From Dyella_B acidisoli (lineage in GTDB: Bacteria > Pseudomonadota > Gammaproteobacteria > Xanthomonadales > Rhodanobacteraceae): DNA of 64,000 nt. Below are positions 9,901-24,900 of the stretch, one piece after another (position 1 is the stretch's first letter; each line of letters opens with the position of its first letter). Where the stretch lies: contig NZ_CP064031.1 of assembly GCF_049532895.1 (NCBI RefSeq), forward strand, positions 2,976,001 through 3,040,000. Direction: 5' to 3'. Under the pieces are notes generated by a model. The model was not told where the DNA came from. It saw nothing but the letters and a program-made list of their open reading frames with translations, and searched no databases. A program made the position numbers and the translations under genes.

Positions 9901-12900
9901 TGCCAGACGGCTTGGCGTGAGCTGCCACCTGCGGCAAGCTCGAACTCGCCAGATTGCACTGTACGGCCAAGTGCATCGATGTTGCTGAAGGTGATGTTGC
10001 CGTTGCCGTCTTGTTGCGCAACCTTGTTACCCAGTGCGTCGTACGCGGAATACAACTCAGCGCCGGCCCCGTCGACGCTTTCCGTCTTCTGACCGAGTGC
10101 GTTGTAGGTGTTCTTGATGACGTTGCCGTTTTCGTCGGCACTGGCGATCAAGTTGCCTTCGATGTCGTAGGACGAGATTTTGACGGGCATCGTCGTGGTG
10201 CTCGTGCCATCCGCGCCCACCACTGCTACCGACGCCTCGGTTTCAGTTACGACGTTGTTGCGTTCGTTGTACGTATAGGTGGTGAGATTGCCGTTGGCAT
10301 CCGTGGAGCTGAGCACATTGCCCCACGCGTCATACGTGGCGTGCAGAACGCCAGTGTTCTCGCCGGCAGTAGCGTTGGTGCTCGGCGCCTGTTCGGCGGT
10401 GATGCGTCCATCCATATCCAGCGTGTACAGCGTTTGCGCAGTACCGCCGACGCTTGCAGCAAGCGGCACGGTATCGCTTACTAGCTGGCCGGCCAGGTTA
10501 TAGCCGTAGGTATGTACTTCGCCCGTCTTGGGATCGGTGGAAGTGAGCTTGTTACCGGCGTTGTCATACGTAGTGACTACGTTGTTGGTGACACCGTCGC
10601 CGCTGGCGATCACTTCGCCGAATGCATCGTAACTAGTACTGCTGGCTTTATCTGGCGAAGGGATGCCTTCGCGGTAGGTGACGCTGGACGTCTGCTGATT
10701 ATCCTTGTCGTACGCATAGAGGGTTGTAACGATGGTGGAACTATTGTCGTTACCGTCCAGGGTGTACCACTCCTGCACTACGTTGCCGTTGGCGTCGTAT
10801 GCCATGAACTTGGCCTGGCTGGAGGTCCAGTTCGGAGCGCTGCCATCGAGTGGTGTGATCTGCGCAACTACGTGGCCGGCATTGTCGTATTGGTAATACG
10901 TGTTGACCGTTTGGCTGGAGCCGGTAGCGCTTTGGGTCTGCACCAACTTGTTGCCAAGGGCATCGTATGTGTAGCTCACCACCTGCGAGGCGAGCACATA
11001 CAGCGACGGGCTGGCGAGTGTGAGCGACGGACTGGCTTCCAGCAGCGCCTGCCAGTTGCTGACCAACACCTCTACTTGCGGCCCGGTGACACTGATGACG
11101 CGGCCTAGCGCGTCGTACGCCGTGGTAATGGTGTTGCCGTTCTCGGTGACGGTGGTGAGGTGGTTGTCACCGTCATAGCCGTACGTGGTGGTATCCCAGC
11201 CCACCACAGACTGACCCTGCGCGTTGGTATAGGAGCGCTGTATCGACTGCCCGGTTTTGTTTCCGTCCCCGTCGTAGGTGTAGGTGGTGATGCGATCCAG
11301 GCCTGTTGTTGCATTGCCAGCAGGCGGATCAGTGGGCATGGCGCCGCCGGCCGCAAGACTGGAAGTGCTGATGGCCGTAGCCCATTGCGTGATGCTCAAC
11401 ACGTCGCCAAAAGCGTCGTACGTATTGGTGGTGACATAGCCCAGCGGGTCGACCGACATGAGCTTGTTGCCAAGCGTATCGTAGTAGTTGTAAGTGGTCG
11501 CCCATTCCGCGCTGGCCGTACCCGGCGTGCCCTGCACCAGCACGGATTGACTGGTGACGTTGCCGTAGGCGTCGTAAGTGTATTCGGTGACCGGCGATCC
11601 TTGTGTCGTGCTGCCATCACTGTTGGTGTAAGTAATAACGGGCTCGGTAACGCTCAGTTTGTTGCCTTGTGCGTCGTAGGTCGTCGTGATGGTGCGATCG
11701 GAAGAAGACGTGACAAGCACTGCCTGAACTTGCGCCAAGCTCGGCGCCTGATTGACGTTCCAACCCTGCCCCGCCGGATTGATGCTGGTTGCGTAGCGCG
11801 TGACGCTAGTCTGCTGGCCGTAAGCGTCGTAGGTGTAACCAGTGACATAGCCGTCGCCATCGATGGCGTAGAGCAAGTTGCCGTCGTGATCATAGACGTT
11901 GTAGGCGACGTTGCCATTGGCATCCTCGCTTGCTACCGCCTGGCCAAATGCGTTGTAGGTGACAGTGATGGTGGGATTGGAACCGGTAGCGACCAGCAAG
12001 CCCGTTTGGGGGTTGATCGCGCCGGGATCCGGCTGAATGGTCTGGATCAGGTTGCCGGTCGCGTCGTACTTGAATTGCGTCGTACGTGCCTGCGCTGTGT
12101 TGCTGGCGTCGACCTGGGTGATCAGGTTGCCAGCTTTGTCGTACATATAAGTGGTGACGACGGATTCGGTCGTCGTGCCTTGGTACGCGCCGCTGCTGCT
12201 GTAGCCAGCTACGACAGCAGGCGGGCTGGTTTTGCTGATCAGGTTGCCGAAGTTGTCATAGGCGTAAGACGTAGTATTGCCGTTGCCATCGGTCTCGGAC
12301 AGCTTCAGCCCACGCTCGTCGTACGTGTAGAAGGTGGCATTGCCATTGGCATCAATGGTCTTGATGAGATTGCCAAAATCGTCGTAGACATTCTGCGTTT
12401 CGCGGGTCTGCGTGCTGCCGATATTTTCACGCATCACCGTCTTATCCACCCCTATAAACGTCCATGCCGGGGGTGTGCCTATGGGGATGGCGTACTTCAT
12501 CGTTGCAGTAACGCGGCCATCATTGTCATACTCAGTCTCGATGACGTTGCCGGCCGCATCGATGCTGAACATAGCGCGCCCGGCAGAGTCATAGAACGTG
12601 CGGGTCACGTGCGTGTCGGAGAGACCGGCGAGATATGCCTCAACCGTAGTCGTGTCTGCGGTGCTGCTCACGACAGTAGCGGGGATCAGATCGCCGTACT
12701 GGATCTTGGTGACTACATTGCCGTACGCGTCATACTCCATTTGCACGGCCAGATAGCCGGACTGCCCGTCGAGCGAGGCGGAGCTCAAGGTGCAGCTGAC
12801 GCGGCCATCTGCGTCGTAGTAGGTGTAGGTAATGCGCGGGTTGACACTATTGTTACCGGCCGCATTCAATGCCGACTGGATATCCACTTCCGCTGCAGCG

Positions 12901-15900
12901 GCGCCCGATTGCACATCGCTGATTTCGGCCGATGACAGTTGCACCGGGTTGGCATAGGCCAACGTTTCGATCACTTGTCCCTGGGCATTGAGAAGCGTAC
13001 GGGTAACGTTGCCGTTGGGGTCGATACTGTATTCCAGTTGACCGGCGCTGTCGTAAACGTTGTAAATGGTGCGGTCGTCTGCACTGGGCTGGATCAGCGC
13101 AGTCAACGCCTGTGTGCCACCAGACAACTGCGACAGCTCACTGGATGGAATCTCCGTGGCGTACTGCGTGGTCGAAGTGACCTGTCCTTCGGCGTTGTAG
13201 GTCGTGGCGGTTACGGCGCCATTGGCCGCGACAGCATAGATCTGCTGGTTGTCGCCATCGTAGAAATAGCGAGTAACGTTGCCATCACCGTCGGTCTTGG
13301 CAATAACGTTGCCGTTTGCATCGTAGGCGTATACAACCTCGGCCTGATGGCCGGTGTCGGTGGCTTCGGCGACCATCCGGCCAAGCGTGTCGTAGCTGTA
13401 ATAGCTGTTGGCGACCGCTGTCGTGCTGCCAATCGTTTGCGCGACGCTGCTCTGCACGAGCTGGCCAAGCACGTTGAAGATGTTGGTGGTGGTAATCGGT
13501 GCTGCCCCGGTAGCGTCCTGCACCATCTGCGATACATTGCCGTTAGCATCGTAGGTGTATTGAGTAACGATGCCGGTTGGATCAGTCTGAGAGATCAGCT
13601 GGCCGCGACCGTCGTACGCGTAGGCTGTCACCAGATTCAGGCGACCGGGGTCGACCGTCTTGCTTAGTACGCGCCCATCGAGATCGTAAGCGTAGGTCGT
13701 GATTTGGCCCTGGTCGGTGGCTGGCGGCAATACTGGCGTTACCGCACCGGCAACCAGGCTGCTGGTATCGATGGCCGTGATGTATTGCGTCGTACTGAGG
13801 ACGTCGCCGAAGGTGTCGTAGGTGTTGGTGGTGAGATAGCCCATGGGATCGACTGACATGAGCTTGTTGCCGAGTGCGTCGTAATAGTTGTACGTAGTGG
13901 CCCACACGGTGCTTGAGCTATCTGCTGTACCCTGCATCAGCACGGATTGGCTGGTGATGTTGCCGTATGCGTCGTAGGTGTACTCGGTAACCGCAGCACC
14001 GCCTGCCGCCTGGTCATCGCTGTTTGCGTAGATGACGTCGGGTCCGATAACGCTGATCTTGTTGCCCTGGGCGTCGTAGATCGTGGTGGTGGTGCGATCG
14101 GCAGAAGAAGTGGCTAGTGCCGCATTCAATTGCACCAGCGTCGGCGACTGGCTAATGGACCAACCCTGCCCTGCCGCGTTGATGCCGATGGCGTAGTGCG
14201 TAACGCTGGTCTGCTGACCGTAGGCACTGTAGGTGTAGCCGGTGACGTAGCCGTCGCCATCGATGGCGTACGCCAGGTTGCCATCATTATCGTAGACGTT
14301 ATAGGTGGCGTTCCCGTTCGCATCCTTGCTTGCTACGGCTTGGCCGAATGCATTGTAGGTAACGGTGGTGGTGGGTTGCGAACCGGTAGGTACCAGCTGG
14401 CCCGTCTGAAGATTGATCGCTCCAGGATCTGGCTGGATGGTCTCGGTCAGGTTACCCGCAGCATCGTAGTCATACTGCGTGGTGCGCGCCTGTGGGGTAC
14501 CGAAGGCGTCGGTTTTGGCAATGAGGTTGCCGTTGTTGTCGTACTGGTAGTTGGTGACGATGGATTCGGTTGTCGTACCTTGATACGCGCCGCTACTGTT
14601 GTAGCTGGCCACGGTCACGGACGGGCTGGTCTGTTGGATCAGGTTACCGTATTGATCGTAGCTGTAGTACGTAGTGTTGCCATTGCCATCCCTAGAGGAA
14701 AGCTTGAGGCCGCGCTCGTCGTAGGTATAAGTAGTGATATCGCCGTTTGGATCATTTATGTAGATCAGATTGCCAACACCGTCGTACCGGTAATCCGTCC
14801 AACGGTCTTCATTGCCATCTCCATCAACCGCCTGTATAGCTGCCGCAACAGCTGCCTGCGTCCATGCGGCCGGTGTTGCGATGGCGTTGGCATACTGAAT
14901 CTTTTCGAGAACACGGTCATCTTTGTCGTACTGGGTTTCGGTGACGTAACCGCTGGTGTCGATGCTGTAAACCTTGCGACCGGCAGCGTCATAGATGCTG
15001 CGCGCGACATGCATGTCGGCAAGACCCGCCAGATAGGCGCCAAGCGATGCGATGGTTGGTGCACCGGTCAGCTCCGAGCCTGGCACCAGGTCGCCATACT
15101 GGATTTGCGCGATGATGTTGCCGTTGGCGTCGTACGCGATCTGTTGCGCAAGATAGCCGGATTGTCCGTTGAGCGTGGCGGAGCTAAAGGTGCAGCTCAC
15201 GCGACCCATTTCGTCGTAGAACGTATAGGTGATGCGCGCCGTATCGCTAGTATTGCCCGCAGTGGCGAGCGCGGCTTGTACATCCGACTCAGCCGACGCA
15301 TTGCCTGCCTGCAAGTCGCCGATGGCACTACTAGCCCATTGCACAGGGTTGGCATACGCCAAGGTCTGCGCCACTTGGCCGAGGTTGTTGTAAACCGTTT
15401 GAGTAATGTTGCCGTTCGGATCGATAGTATATTCGAGCTGGCCGGCGCTGTTATAGACGTTGTAGGTGGTTCGGTCGGCCGTACTAGGTGTTATCAGATA
15501 AGGAACGATGTAACCACCATCGTTAGCCACCTGCCATAACTGGTTCGAAGACAGTTCCGTCGCATACTGCGTGGTGGAGGTAATCTGTCCGTCCGCGTTG
15601 TAGGTGTTGTAGGTCACCGCGCCATTGGGCGCTACCGTATAAGTGAGTTGATCAGCTTCGTTGTAGAAATAGTAGGTGACATTGCCGTTACCATCCGTAT
15701 TGGATGTAACGTTGCCGTCTCCATCGTAGGTGTAGCTGGTCTGGCTGGCATGCCCGGTACCTGTCGTTTCGGAGGTCATTCTTCCGAGCACGTCGTAACT
15801 GTAGACGTTGCTTGCGCTCTTCCAGCTTCCATTGATTTGTTCCGAAACAGAGCTACCCGTCACCTCGTTGAGATAGTTGTAGTTGTAATCCGTGGTGACG

Positions 15901-18900
15901 GCGAGGCCTTTGGCATCCTGCACTATTTCCGAAACATTGCCATTGCCGTCGTAGGTGTAGGTCGTAACGATACCAGCTGGGTCGGTTTCGGAGATCTTCA
16001 AGCCGCGGCCATCGTAGGTATACGTGGTAACTAGTTTCAGACCATTCGGATCTACCGTCTTGGTAAGCAAGTTGCCGGCGGCATCATAGGTATATGTCGT
16101 GACATTGCCGTCCGCATCCGTCGTCTCAACGAGATTGCCAGCAGCGTCGTACTGATTCGTGATGGTGCTGCCATCGGGATTGGTCGTTTGAATCAGGTTA
16201 CCGTCAGCATCGTACTGATAGCCGGTCAGATTGCCCTGCCCGTCAGTCACCGAAATCGTTTGGCCGTCTACGTTGTAAACGGTCGCAGTGGTGATCCCGC
16301 CAGGTTGGGTCGTGGTAACGCTAATGGTCGCGTCATCGTTATAAACGTAGCTGGTGACCAAGCCTTCCGCATCCGTGCTGCTGGTCAGGCGGCCATAAGC
16401 GTCATAGGCATTCGTGGCTTGCTGCAATTGGCCGGATACGTAGCGGCTCGTGGAGATTTGCTGATTCAAACCATCGTAGGTGTAGTTGATGGTATTGACG
16501 TCCCCATCCGTGTAGGACGACACGTTGCCAAATGCGTCGTAGGTCCACTCCTGGGTACGAATAGGCGTCCATCCACCGCCAACACTTCCTGACGGCACGA
16601 TAGTCATTGCGCTGAATTCACCCGATGAACTTGATTCACCGGAGCTGCTGTATTCCTCGTCGACTTGGCTGGTCATGTGACCCATCGAGTCGTAGGTGTA
16701 CACGGTCATCAAACCGCTTATACCATCGATGTTCCTTGAGATGAGCTGGCCGAAACCGTCGTAGGTGTAGCTGGTGTCGTTATCATTGGCGTCAACCTTG
16801 TCGACGACACGCCCTTCGAGATCGTAGGTGTAACGGACAATGTCGTCGCTGCTGGGTCCTAGGTTGGCGATCGCACCGGTTACCCCAGCCATGCTTGCAA
16901 CGCTCGGCGCGAAGTTCGCCCCAATCGTCATGGGGTCCGAATACTTATCCGTGGCAATGACGTCGCCAAAAGCGTTATAGCTGGTCGAGCTGACCTCGCC
17001 GAGAGCATTCGTTGCGCCTGAAGCGTTCGTTATGCCGACAATCGTGTAGACCAACCGGTTGGCCTGGTCATAGACATACCAGGTGGTATTGCCGAGGGCA
17101 TCGGTCTGCGACGTACGATTGCCATTGAGGTCGTAGGTGTACGTGGTGACATGGCCCAGGCCATCGGTGGTGCTGACCCGTTCGCCGAAGGCATCATAAG
17201 CATTGGATGTTGTGCGCGTATCTCCCGCACTGTCTACAGTTGCCTGGGTCTGAGTCAGATTGCCAGCATCGTCGTATGTGTTTCGGGTGGCGAACCCGTG
17301 CTCATCGAACGCAGTAGTAACGTCGCCATAGGCGTCGTAAAACTTGCTGGTGTACAGGAAGAGTCCATTCTGAGCGATCGCTTGGAGCATGGTGGAGCTG
17401 AAATAAGTACCGTCGGAGCCGTAGCGGAAAGCTGACTGGAATTTGATACCCAGTGCGTCCGCATAGCGCGCCACTCCGGTCTGCCTACCGTCCGCATCGT
17501 AGCTGTAGGCGGTGTAATACCCTTTGGCGTCGAGAATGCCTGCCAGGTTACCTAACGCGTCGTAGTAGTAGCTGGTGGTTTCATCCTGTGGCGAGTTTGC
17601 CGGCATCAGTTCGTCCAGGGTGCCAGTCTGATCCAACCACGACGGTGTCGGCGTGGCATAGACCGTGGTCTGCAGCAAGCGGCCGTTCGCGTCGTAGTAG
17701 CTCAGGCTCAAAACACCGTCGGCGTTCAACGTTGCGACAGAATTATCCTGCGTACCATAGAAGTACCGGGTGGTGCGCGTGCGCGAATTGCCGGTCAGAT
17801 CCGCATCCTGGGTTTCGATGACCCGCGAATCGTTGTCGTAAGTGTAGGTAACGATGTCGCCGCCGAACGGCGTATACACATCGACGTACTGCCAACTGCC
17901 GTTGCTGTAGACCCAATTGCCGTTATCTTGCATCTGCGAATACGTCGTGACAGTGGCCACCCTTCCGACCGCATCGTAGGTGGTCAATATCCCGCGATCC
18001 TGCATCGGATTGGATACAGGAAGTGCCTGATTCAGCGTGACCGTTACTTGGCCGTTCTGCAGCCAGCCTGCCGTATTGGCCAAGGTCGCGTAGGATGTTT
18101 GCTGAATGACCCGCCCGAGGTCATCGCGCGTGTACTGCACCACTGCGCCAGTAGTGCTGACGGTCGCTGCTACGCGCCCGCCCGCGTCGTAGAAGGTATA
18201 GCTGATGTTTCCACTGGGGTCGATTTCGGCGACCTGCCGGCCAGCGTTGTCGTAGATGTATTGCGTAACCCGCGTGGTGCCGGGGGTGTTGGATTGAGCC
18301 AGCGCCTGGGCAATGGATGCAGTAGTGGCATCGCTCCCCACGTCCGAGAACGGAAGCGCGACCCCGTATTGGATATCAGCACTGACGCGACCCGCGGCAT
18401 CGTATTCGATCTGGCTGACGATCGCCGAAAGTACGCCGTCCACTTGGTTAAGCATGACGCGATAGGTCACGCGGCCATCGGCGTCGTAATAGGCATAAGC
18501 AACCCGCGCTGTAGCATCGCTATTGCCGGCCGCCGCAAGCGCGGCCTGAATGTCGCTAACGGTTGCAGTACCCGCCTGCAGGGCCTGAGCCAAACCGGGG
18601 GCGATGCTGGGATCGAGATTGATGGCTGACGCATAGGTGAGCGTTTCGGCGGCTTGACCGAGCGTGTTGTAACGCGTCTCTATAACGACCCCGTTGGGGT
18701 CAATCTGGTAAATCGATTGACCGTCGGCGTTGTAGACGTTAAAGCTGACGGCGTAATCCGATAGCGGCGCAGCCGATATCGACGCGATGATGTTGGCGAT
18801 CGTTTGCGTCACACCACTATCGATGTTGGCGATGACCAAGGGCGTCGGACCACCTGAAGCCGAAACAAAATAGCGATAACGGGCGGTCGACGTAAGGCGA

Positions 18901-21900
18901 CCATCCATGTCATAGGTGTATCCGGTGACGGTGTAGCTTCCTCTGTTCGATCCATCGGCTGTGGCGATGGTGTAAATCGCCTCATTGGCCTCGTCATAGA
19001 CGGTATAGGTAATGTTGCCGTAGGGATCGGTTACTGCAGTGAGATTGTTGTTCGCGTCATACTGATAGGTTGTGGTCAGCGCCAACCCGTTCGGATCAAT
19101 GATCTTCGCTGTCTCGCGTCCCAGTGCGTCGTAGACATATTGGGTAGTGGTAGCGACGTTACTGCCCGCCCCCTGCGTAACGGTGAGTGTGTTTCCGGCG
19201 CCGTCATACGTGTAGGTAGTGGTGGATAGATTGAGACCGTTGGTACCCGGGTCCACGACCACACTCAGCATGTTGCCATCGGCATCATAGGTGTAGGCTG
19301 TAACGGCGCCGGTCGGCTCGTAGGTGGTGATCTTGCGTCCCTCGCCGTCGTAGACGTATTCCGTTTCGAGATGAAGCCCATTCGGATCGACGGTCTTGCT
19401 CAGCACTCGGCCACTGGCGTCGTAGGCATAGGTAACAACGTGGCCTGTCGCATCCGTTGTCTGGATCAGGTCGCCGTTACCATCGTATTGATTGGTGCTG
19501 GTGTTGCCTAAAGCATCAGTCGTGCTGAGCAAATGGCCTTCTGCGTCATAGGTGTAGGTTGTGGTATTACCTGCACCGTCGACTACGCTTACGATGTCGC
19601 CGTAGGCATCCTTCACCGTGGTCATGGTGACGCCGTCCGGCGTGGTTACCACGATGGTGTGCGTGGAAAGGTTGTAGCGGTAAGTGGTGGTGTTGCCGAG
19701 TGCATCCGTCGTGCTCAGCACACGGCCGAAAGCGTCGTAGCTGGTTGTGGTTGTGCGCGTCTGCCCCTGTACGGTTTGACTGGTACCGATCCGCTGACCC
19801 TGAGCGTCGTACTGATAAGTAATAGTGTTGCCCACGCCGTCGACGGTGCTGAGCACATCACCAAGTCCATCGTAAGAAGCACTGGTGGTTCGCTGAACAG
19901 CTGTCCCTGCGGCATCGGTTTCACTAATCCGTTCACCGTTGGCATCGTAGGTATAGACAGTGGTCGTGCTGTTGGCAGTGTTAAATGATTGTCCATTCTG
20001 ATTCAGCTGCTGCTGAGTCTCGATACGATCCCTGAAAGCATCATAGCTATAGTTGGTTTGATAGCCATTACCGTCATTGACGCCGGCGACCTGTCCATTA
20101 TTGGTGTACGTGTAGTCAATAACGTCATCAACATCCGACGCTGATGCAGGCACTCCATTTATGGCTGATGCAATGTCGTCCGCGGTAGATTCGTTCGGAT
20201 TGATCAGTCCACCACTACTGGGATTGGCCACATCCAACTGGAGTTGTTCGGCATAGGCCGTGGTTTCGGTGACATCGCCGAATGCATCATAAGTGTAGGC
20301 CGTGACATTGCCGAGCATATTGGCGCTGCCGCTTTCCGGCTGCCCATGCACTGTGTAAAGCAACCGCCCAGCGGGATCGTAGTAGTACCAAGTGCTGTTA
20401 CCGTCGTCATCGGTGGATTCGATGCGCTGGTTGTCCTGGTTGTAGACGTAAGTGGTGGTATGGCCATCGGCATCGATGAAGCGAGTGATGTTGCCATTGG
20501 AGTCGTAAAAAGTGCCGGTGGTGCGCACTCCCCCCTGCCCGCTGACAGGCGTACTGACGGTGCCGGTCAGACGACCGTCCGTATCGTATTGATAGACGGT
20601 AACGGTACCATCGGCTGCCGTGCTGCCGATGACTTGGCCTTCGGCGTTATACGTTTCGCTGGTTTGCTCGTTGGCTGCGTTGCTGCCAAGCATACCGACG
20701 AGCTGAGAAGCGCTTTCCGTGCCTGTCAAAGAACTGAGCTGAACGGCGGTAAGCGCAGTGGCGTAACGGGTGCTCACCTTGGTATCGGTAGTCGTGTCGT
20801 AACCGTAGATGGTGAGATAGCCATCGGCATCGATTTGCGCCGCCAGACGGCCCGTCCCGTCGTAATAGCTGCGCGTGGTGGCGTAAGCACCCGCACTGAT
20901 TACTCTGCTCTGCAGAACGATATTGCCGTCCGCATCGTAGCTGGTTTGCGTGACGTAACCTGCGGCGTCGACCGACTCAATTTCACGCCCGTCCTGGTCG
21001 TACTGCGCGGTAGCGGTACGATCGCTGGCATTGGTCGTGATCAGCGCCTGCAGAGCTGCCAGTGTCGGAGATGCTCCCAGCGATTGCACCTGAGCGGACG
21101 TCAGCGGTGTAGCGTACTGGGTAGTAGATACCGCATCGCCGAAAGCATCGTAGGTGGTGATGGTGACGTCACCCGACGGATCGATGCTTGCAATGGCTTT
21201 GCCTTCGCTGTCATAGATGCGTGTGGTGACACGGTCGGCGCTGCTTGAAGCCGGCAGCACCAGGCTTGCCGGATAGATGCTGGAAAGTGTGTCGTTCGCA
21301 TTCAGCCAGCCGGTCGTACTGATAGGCGTGGCGTACTGCGTAGTCTGTGTGAGATTGCCAGCTGCGTCATAGGCATAACTGGTAACGTCGCCATCTGCAT
21401 CGACGGTTGCCGCCAGTTGCCCTGTCGAGTCATAGAAGCTGTAGCTGGCGTTGCCTTCTGGATCGAGCGTGGCGACCTTTTCTCCGGCCGCGTTGTAAAT
21501 CATGCGAGTGGTAGGCGCCAGCAACTCGTTCAACGCAGCCATGGTGGGCGCATTGCCCAGGCTATACATCTGCGCGGCAGTCAGCGGCGTCGCATAAACT
21601 GTGGTGGTTATCGCCTCGCCAGCGGCGTTGTAGGTGATCACCGTAACCTGACCAGTTGCACTGATCTCAGCCACCGGCTGTTCGTTGGTGTTGTAGATCG
21701 TGCGCGTGGTGAGATCGGCATTGCTTTTCGTTAGCGCTGCCATCAATTGTGTATAGGTGGTGACCTGGCCATTGGCCGGATTCAGCGCAGTGGCGTATTG
21801 CGTGGTCGCGGTGATCCTGCCGGCAGCATCGTAGGTGGTAGTAGTCACGATACCGTTCGATGCAATGATCGCAATCGGCTGGCCTGCCGCATTGTAGAAA

Positions 21901-24900
21901 GTCTGGTTGATACTGTCGCCCTGGGCGGCATATAAATCGAGTTGCAACGTCGTGATAGATGGCGCGTCGATCAAGGCCTGGATCTGGGACAACGACAGCG
22001 TGGCGCCGTAGTGCTGCGTGGCCAACAGGTTTCCGTTAGAGTCATAGGTCATCAAGTTGACGCCGTTTACCCCCGTGGTCGTGCTGCCTGCTGTGGCTTG
22101 CCCCAACACCTGTCCGCTGGCGTCGTAGATCGTTACGCTCAACGTATCGCTATTGCTGGATACCAACATGGATTGCAGATTGGCCAGCGTAGGATTTTGT
22201 ACGAGTTGATCGAGCTGCAAGCCGGTCAGGTGGTTCGCATAAGACCGACTGGATGTCTCGTTGCCGTTCGCATCGTAGGCATTGATGGTGACGTTGCCCT
22301 GATTGTTGACGGAGCCCACGACTAGACCTTCCGCGTTACGGATAGTCAGCGTGGTCGTATCGCTTGAGGATGGTGTGAAGAGCGCCTGCAACTCCGCCAA
22401 GGTCGGAGTGCTTCCCAGTGATATCAACTGACTCAAGGTCGGCGCGTTGTTATAAATTGTCGTCGAGACGATATTGCCGCTCGAATCGTAAGTCGTAAGG
22501 GTGGCTGTATCCGAGCCATTGACATACGACCCACCCCAGTAGTAGACCACGTCCTGATTCAGCGTCAGCTTGGCGGCAATGGTTCCGCTGGCCGAATAGA
22601 TAGTCAGAGAACCGGCGTCAAACGAACTCGGACTCACCACAGATATCAGATTGGCCATGGTGGGAGCATTGATGAGCTCCACCTCCTGAGCCGTACCGAT
22701 GTTGTAGTAAAAGGTTCCCGTGCTGACGACTCGGCCATCCGTATCGTAAATGGTCGCATGGACCTGACCATTGTTGACGGTAGCCGCCACGTTTCCGTTG
22801 GCGTCCAGAATCGTGACGCTAAACGAATTGTTGTAGTTGTAGGGGGAGCCAGCGATGTTCTCGACTGCGGCGAGGGAAGGATTAGCGCCAAGGCTCTCGA
22901 CCTCGCTAGCACTTAGCAGCGGATAAGTAATCGATCCGCCTGGGCCATAGGTTGCCAGGGAGTACCAAACATCCCACGTGCCAGTCGTGGAGTTATAGCT
23001 CCAACCGTTCGAAAGCAACGTAGCGAGCAGATTGTTGTTTATGTCGTAATAATAGAGCGACGTCTGATCGGTGCTGCTCGGTACGATCAACGCCTGTAGC
23101 GCTGAAAGCGTCGGGCTGGTCCCGAGCGAATCGACTTGCGCCGTGGTCAGGGTGTTGCTGTATTGCGTGATGGACGCCAGATTGCCGGCAGTGTTGTACG
23201 TCCACTCGGTGACTAGATCGCTCCCGGTGTCATACGGTTTCACCGCTGCGACAATCTGATTGTTCGCGTTGTAGATGTTAAGCGTAGTCGCGTCGTTCGC
23301 GCTCGGTGTTACAATCGATTGCAACGCTGACAGCGTGGGTGTGTTACCAAGCGTCGCCATCTGGGATGCCGTCAATGCATTGGCATAAACCACTTTTTCG
23401 GTCACTTCACCAGCTGCGTTATACGAAGTGATGGTGACGCTTCCACCAAAGCCATTCACACCGGTGGCAGGGTCATTGGTGTATGCAGGCAAAATCGACG
23501 CAACCTGCTGACCATTGCTGTTGTAAAGGGTTAGCGTCGTCTGATCATTGGAACTTGGCGCAAGGTCCTCCTCAACTTGATCCAGTGTGGGGGCATTACC
23601 CAGTTGCGCAAGTTGCGCAGCGGTCAGCGTTGAACCATGCAGTGTCGTTGCAACGACTTCGCCGGAGGCATTGTAGGTGGTCGTAGTTACTTGTCCGATA
23701 AAGTCATAGCTGCCAGTCGATGAATCATAGACAGCATCCATCAAATGGATCACTGCGACGGCGCGTCCACTACCATCCCAAACAGTAAGGCTGGTTTGGT
23801 CAAGTGCCGAAGTAACAATCATCGACTGCAGCTGCTGCATATTTGGTGTCAAACCCAGACTTGCCACCAATGACGCGTCAAGCAGCGTCGCGTACGTCGT
23901 CGTCGCCGCTACATTGCCGGCCGCATCGTAAGCCATGGTAACGACTCGTCCGTCGTACTGCGGACCAGAAGACCCCTCAACTTCAACCGGCGAAACGGTC
24001 GCAATTACTCGCTCATTGGCATCACGGATGTTGAGCGTGATTTGATCCTGATAGCTGGACGTCACCAGCGATTGCAGCGTAGCCAGAGTCGGCGTAGCCG
24101 CCAGCAGCTCTGCTTGCTGGCTAGTGATCGTATTTCCGTAAACAGTCGCCGCTATGACATTTCCACTGGCATCGTAGGTTGTCGTAGTAATCAGGTTGGC
24201 GGTGTGGTTGCCATTGGCGGGAGTGAGCGTCGCCGATACATGATGGTTCACATCATAGATGGTGACGTTGACGGTATCGTTGGAAGCTGGCACCAGCATC
24301 GACTGCAGAGTCGCCAGCGATGGATGGGTGCCAAGCGAATCCACCTGCTGCGCTGTCAGCGGATTGGCATACTGCACGGTGGCCGCGATATTGCCATACG
24401 TGTCGTAGGTGATAACGGTAACGACGCCACTGCTAGAAACCGTGGCGACTGGCTGGTTGACCGCGTTGTAGATCGTGAGGGACGCGGTTACGTTGCTGTT
24501 GATGGCAAGATCCACCTGAAGCGCTGCCAAGCTCGGCGATGACACCAGAGTTGCCAGCTGCGCAGCAGTCAGCGGCACAGCGACGCCTGCGCTACTAATG
24601 AGGTTGCCGGAGTTGTCATAACTATCGAGCGTGACGTTCCCGCCACCACCGACCGTAGCAATCTTTTGTTGATTCGCGTTGTAGAAGGCCAAACTAGTCT
24701 GGTCGTTCGTACTGCTGACCACTTCCCCCTCCAACGTGGTCAGCGTCGGATTGCTGGCAAGGCTCGCCAACTGCTGGGCCGTCAACGCGGTAGCGTATTG
24801 GGTGGTGATCACCACGTCTTCGGCAGTGCTGTAGGTTGTGACGATAACCATGCCCGCGGGGCTCACGGTCGCCACCTGGCGCTCGCTGCTGTCGTATAAC

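Noticed and set aside
11160..15539. Long plus-strand frames (591 and 469 codons) opposite the giant YD-repeat gene
   Set aside because: Their Val/Gly/Ile-rich translations mirror the YD-repeat codons in the complementary frame, and their periodicity follows the sense gene.
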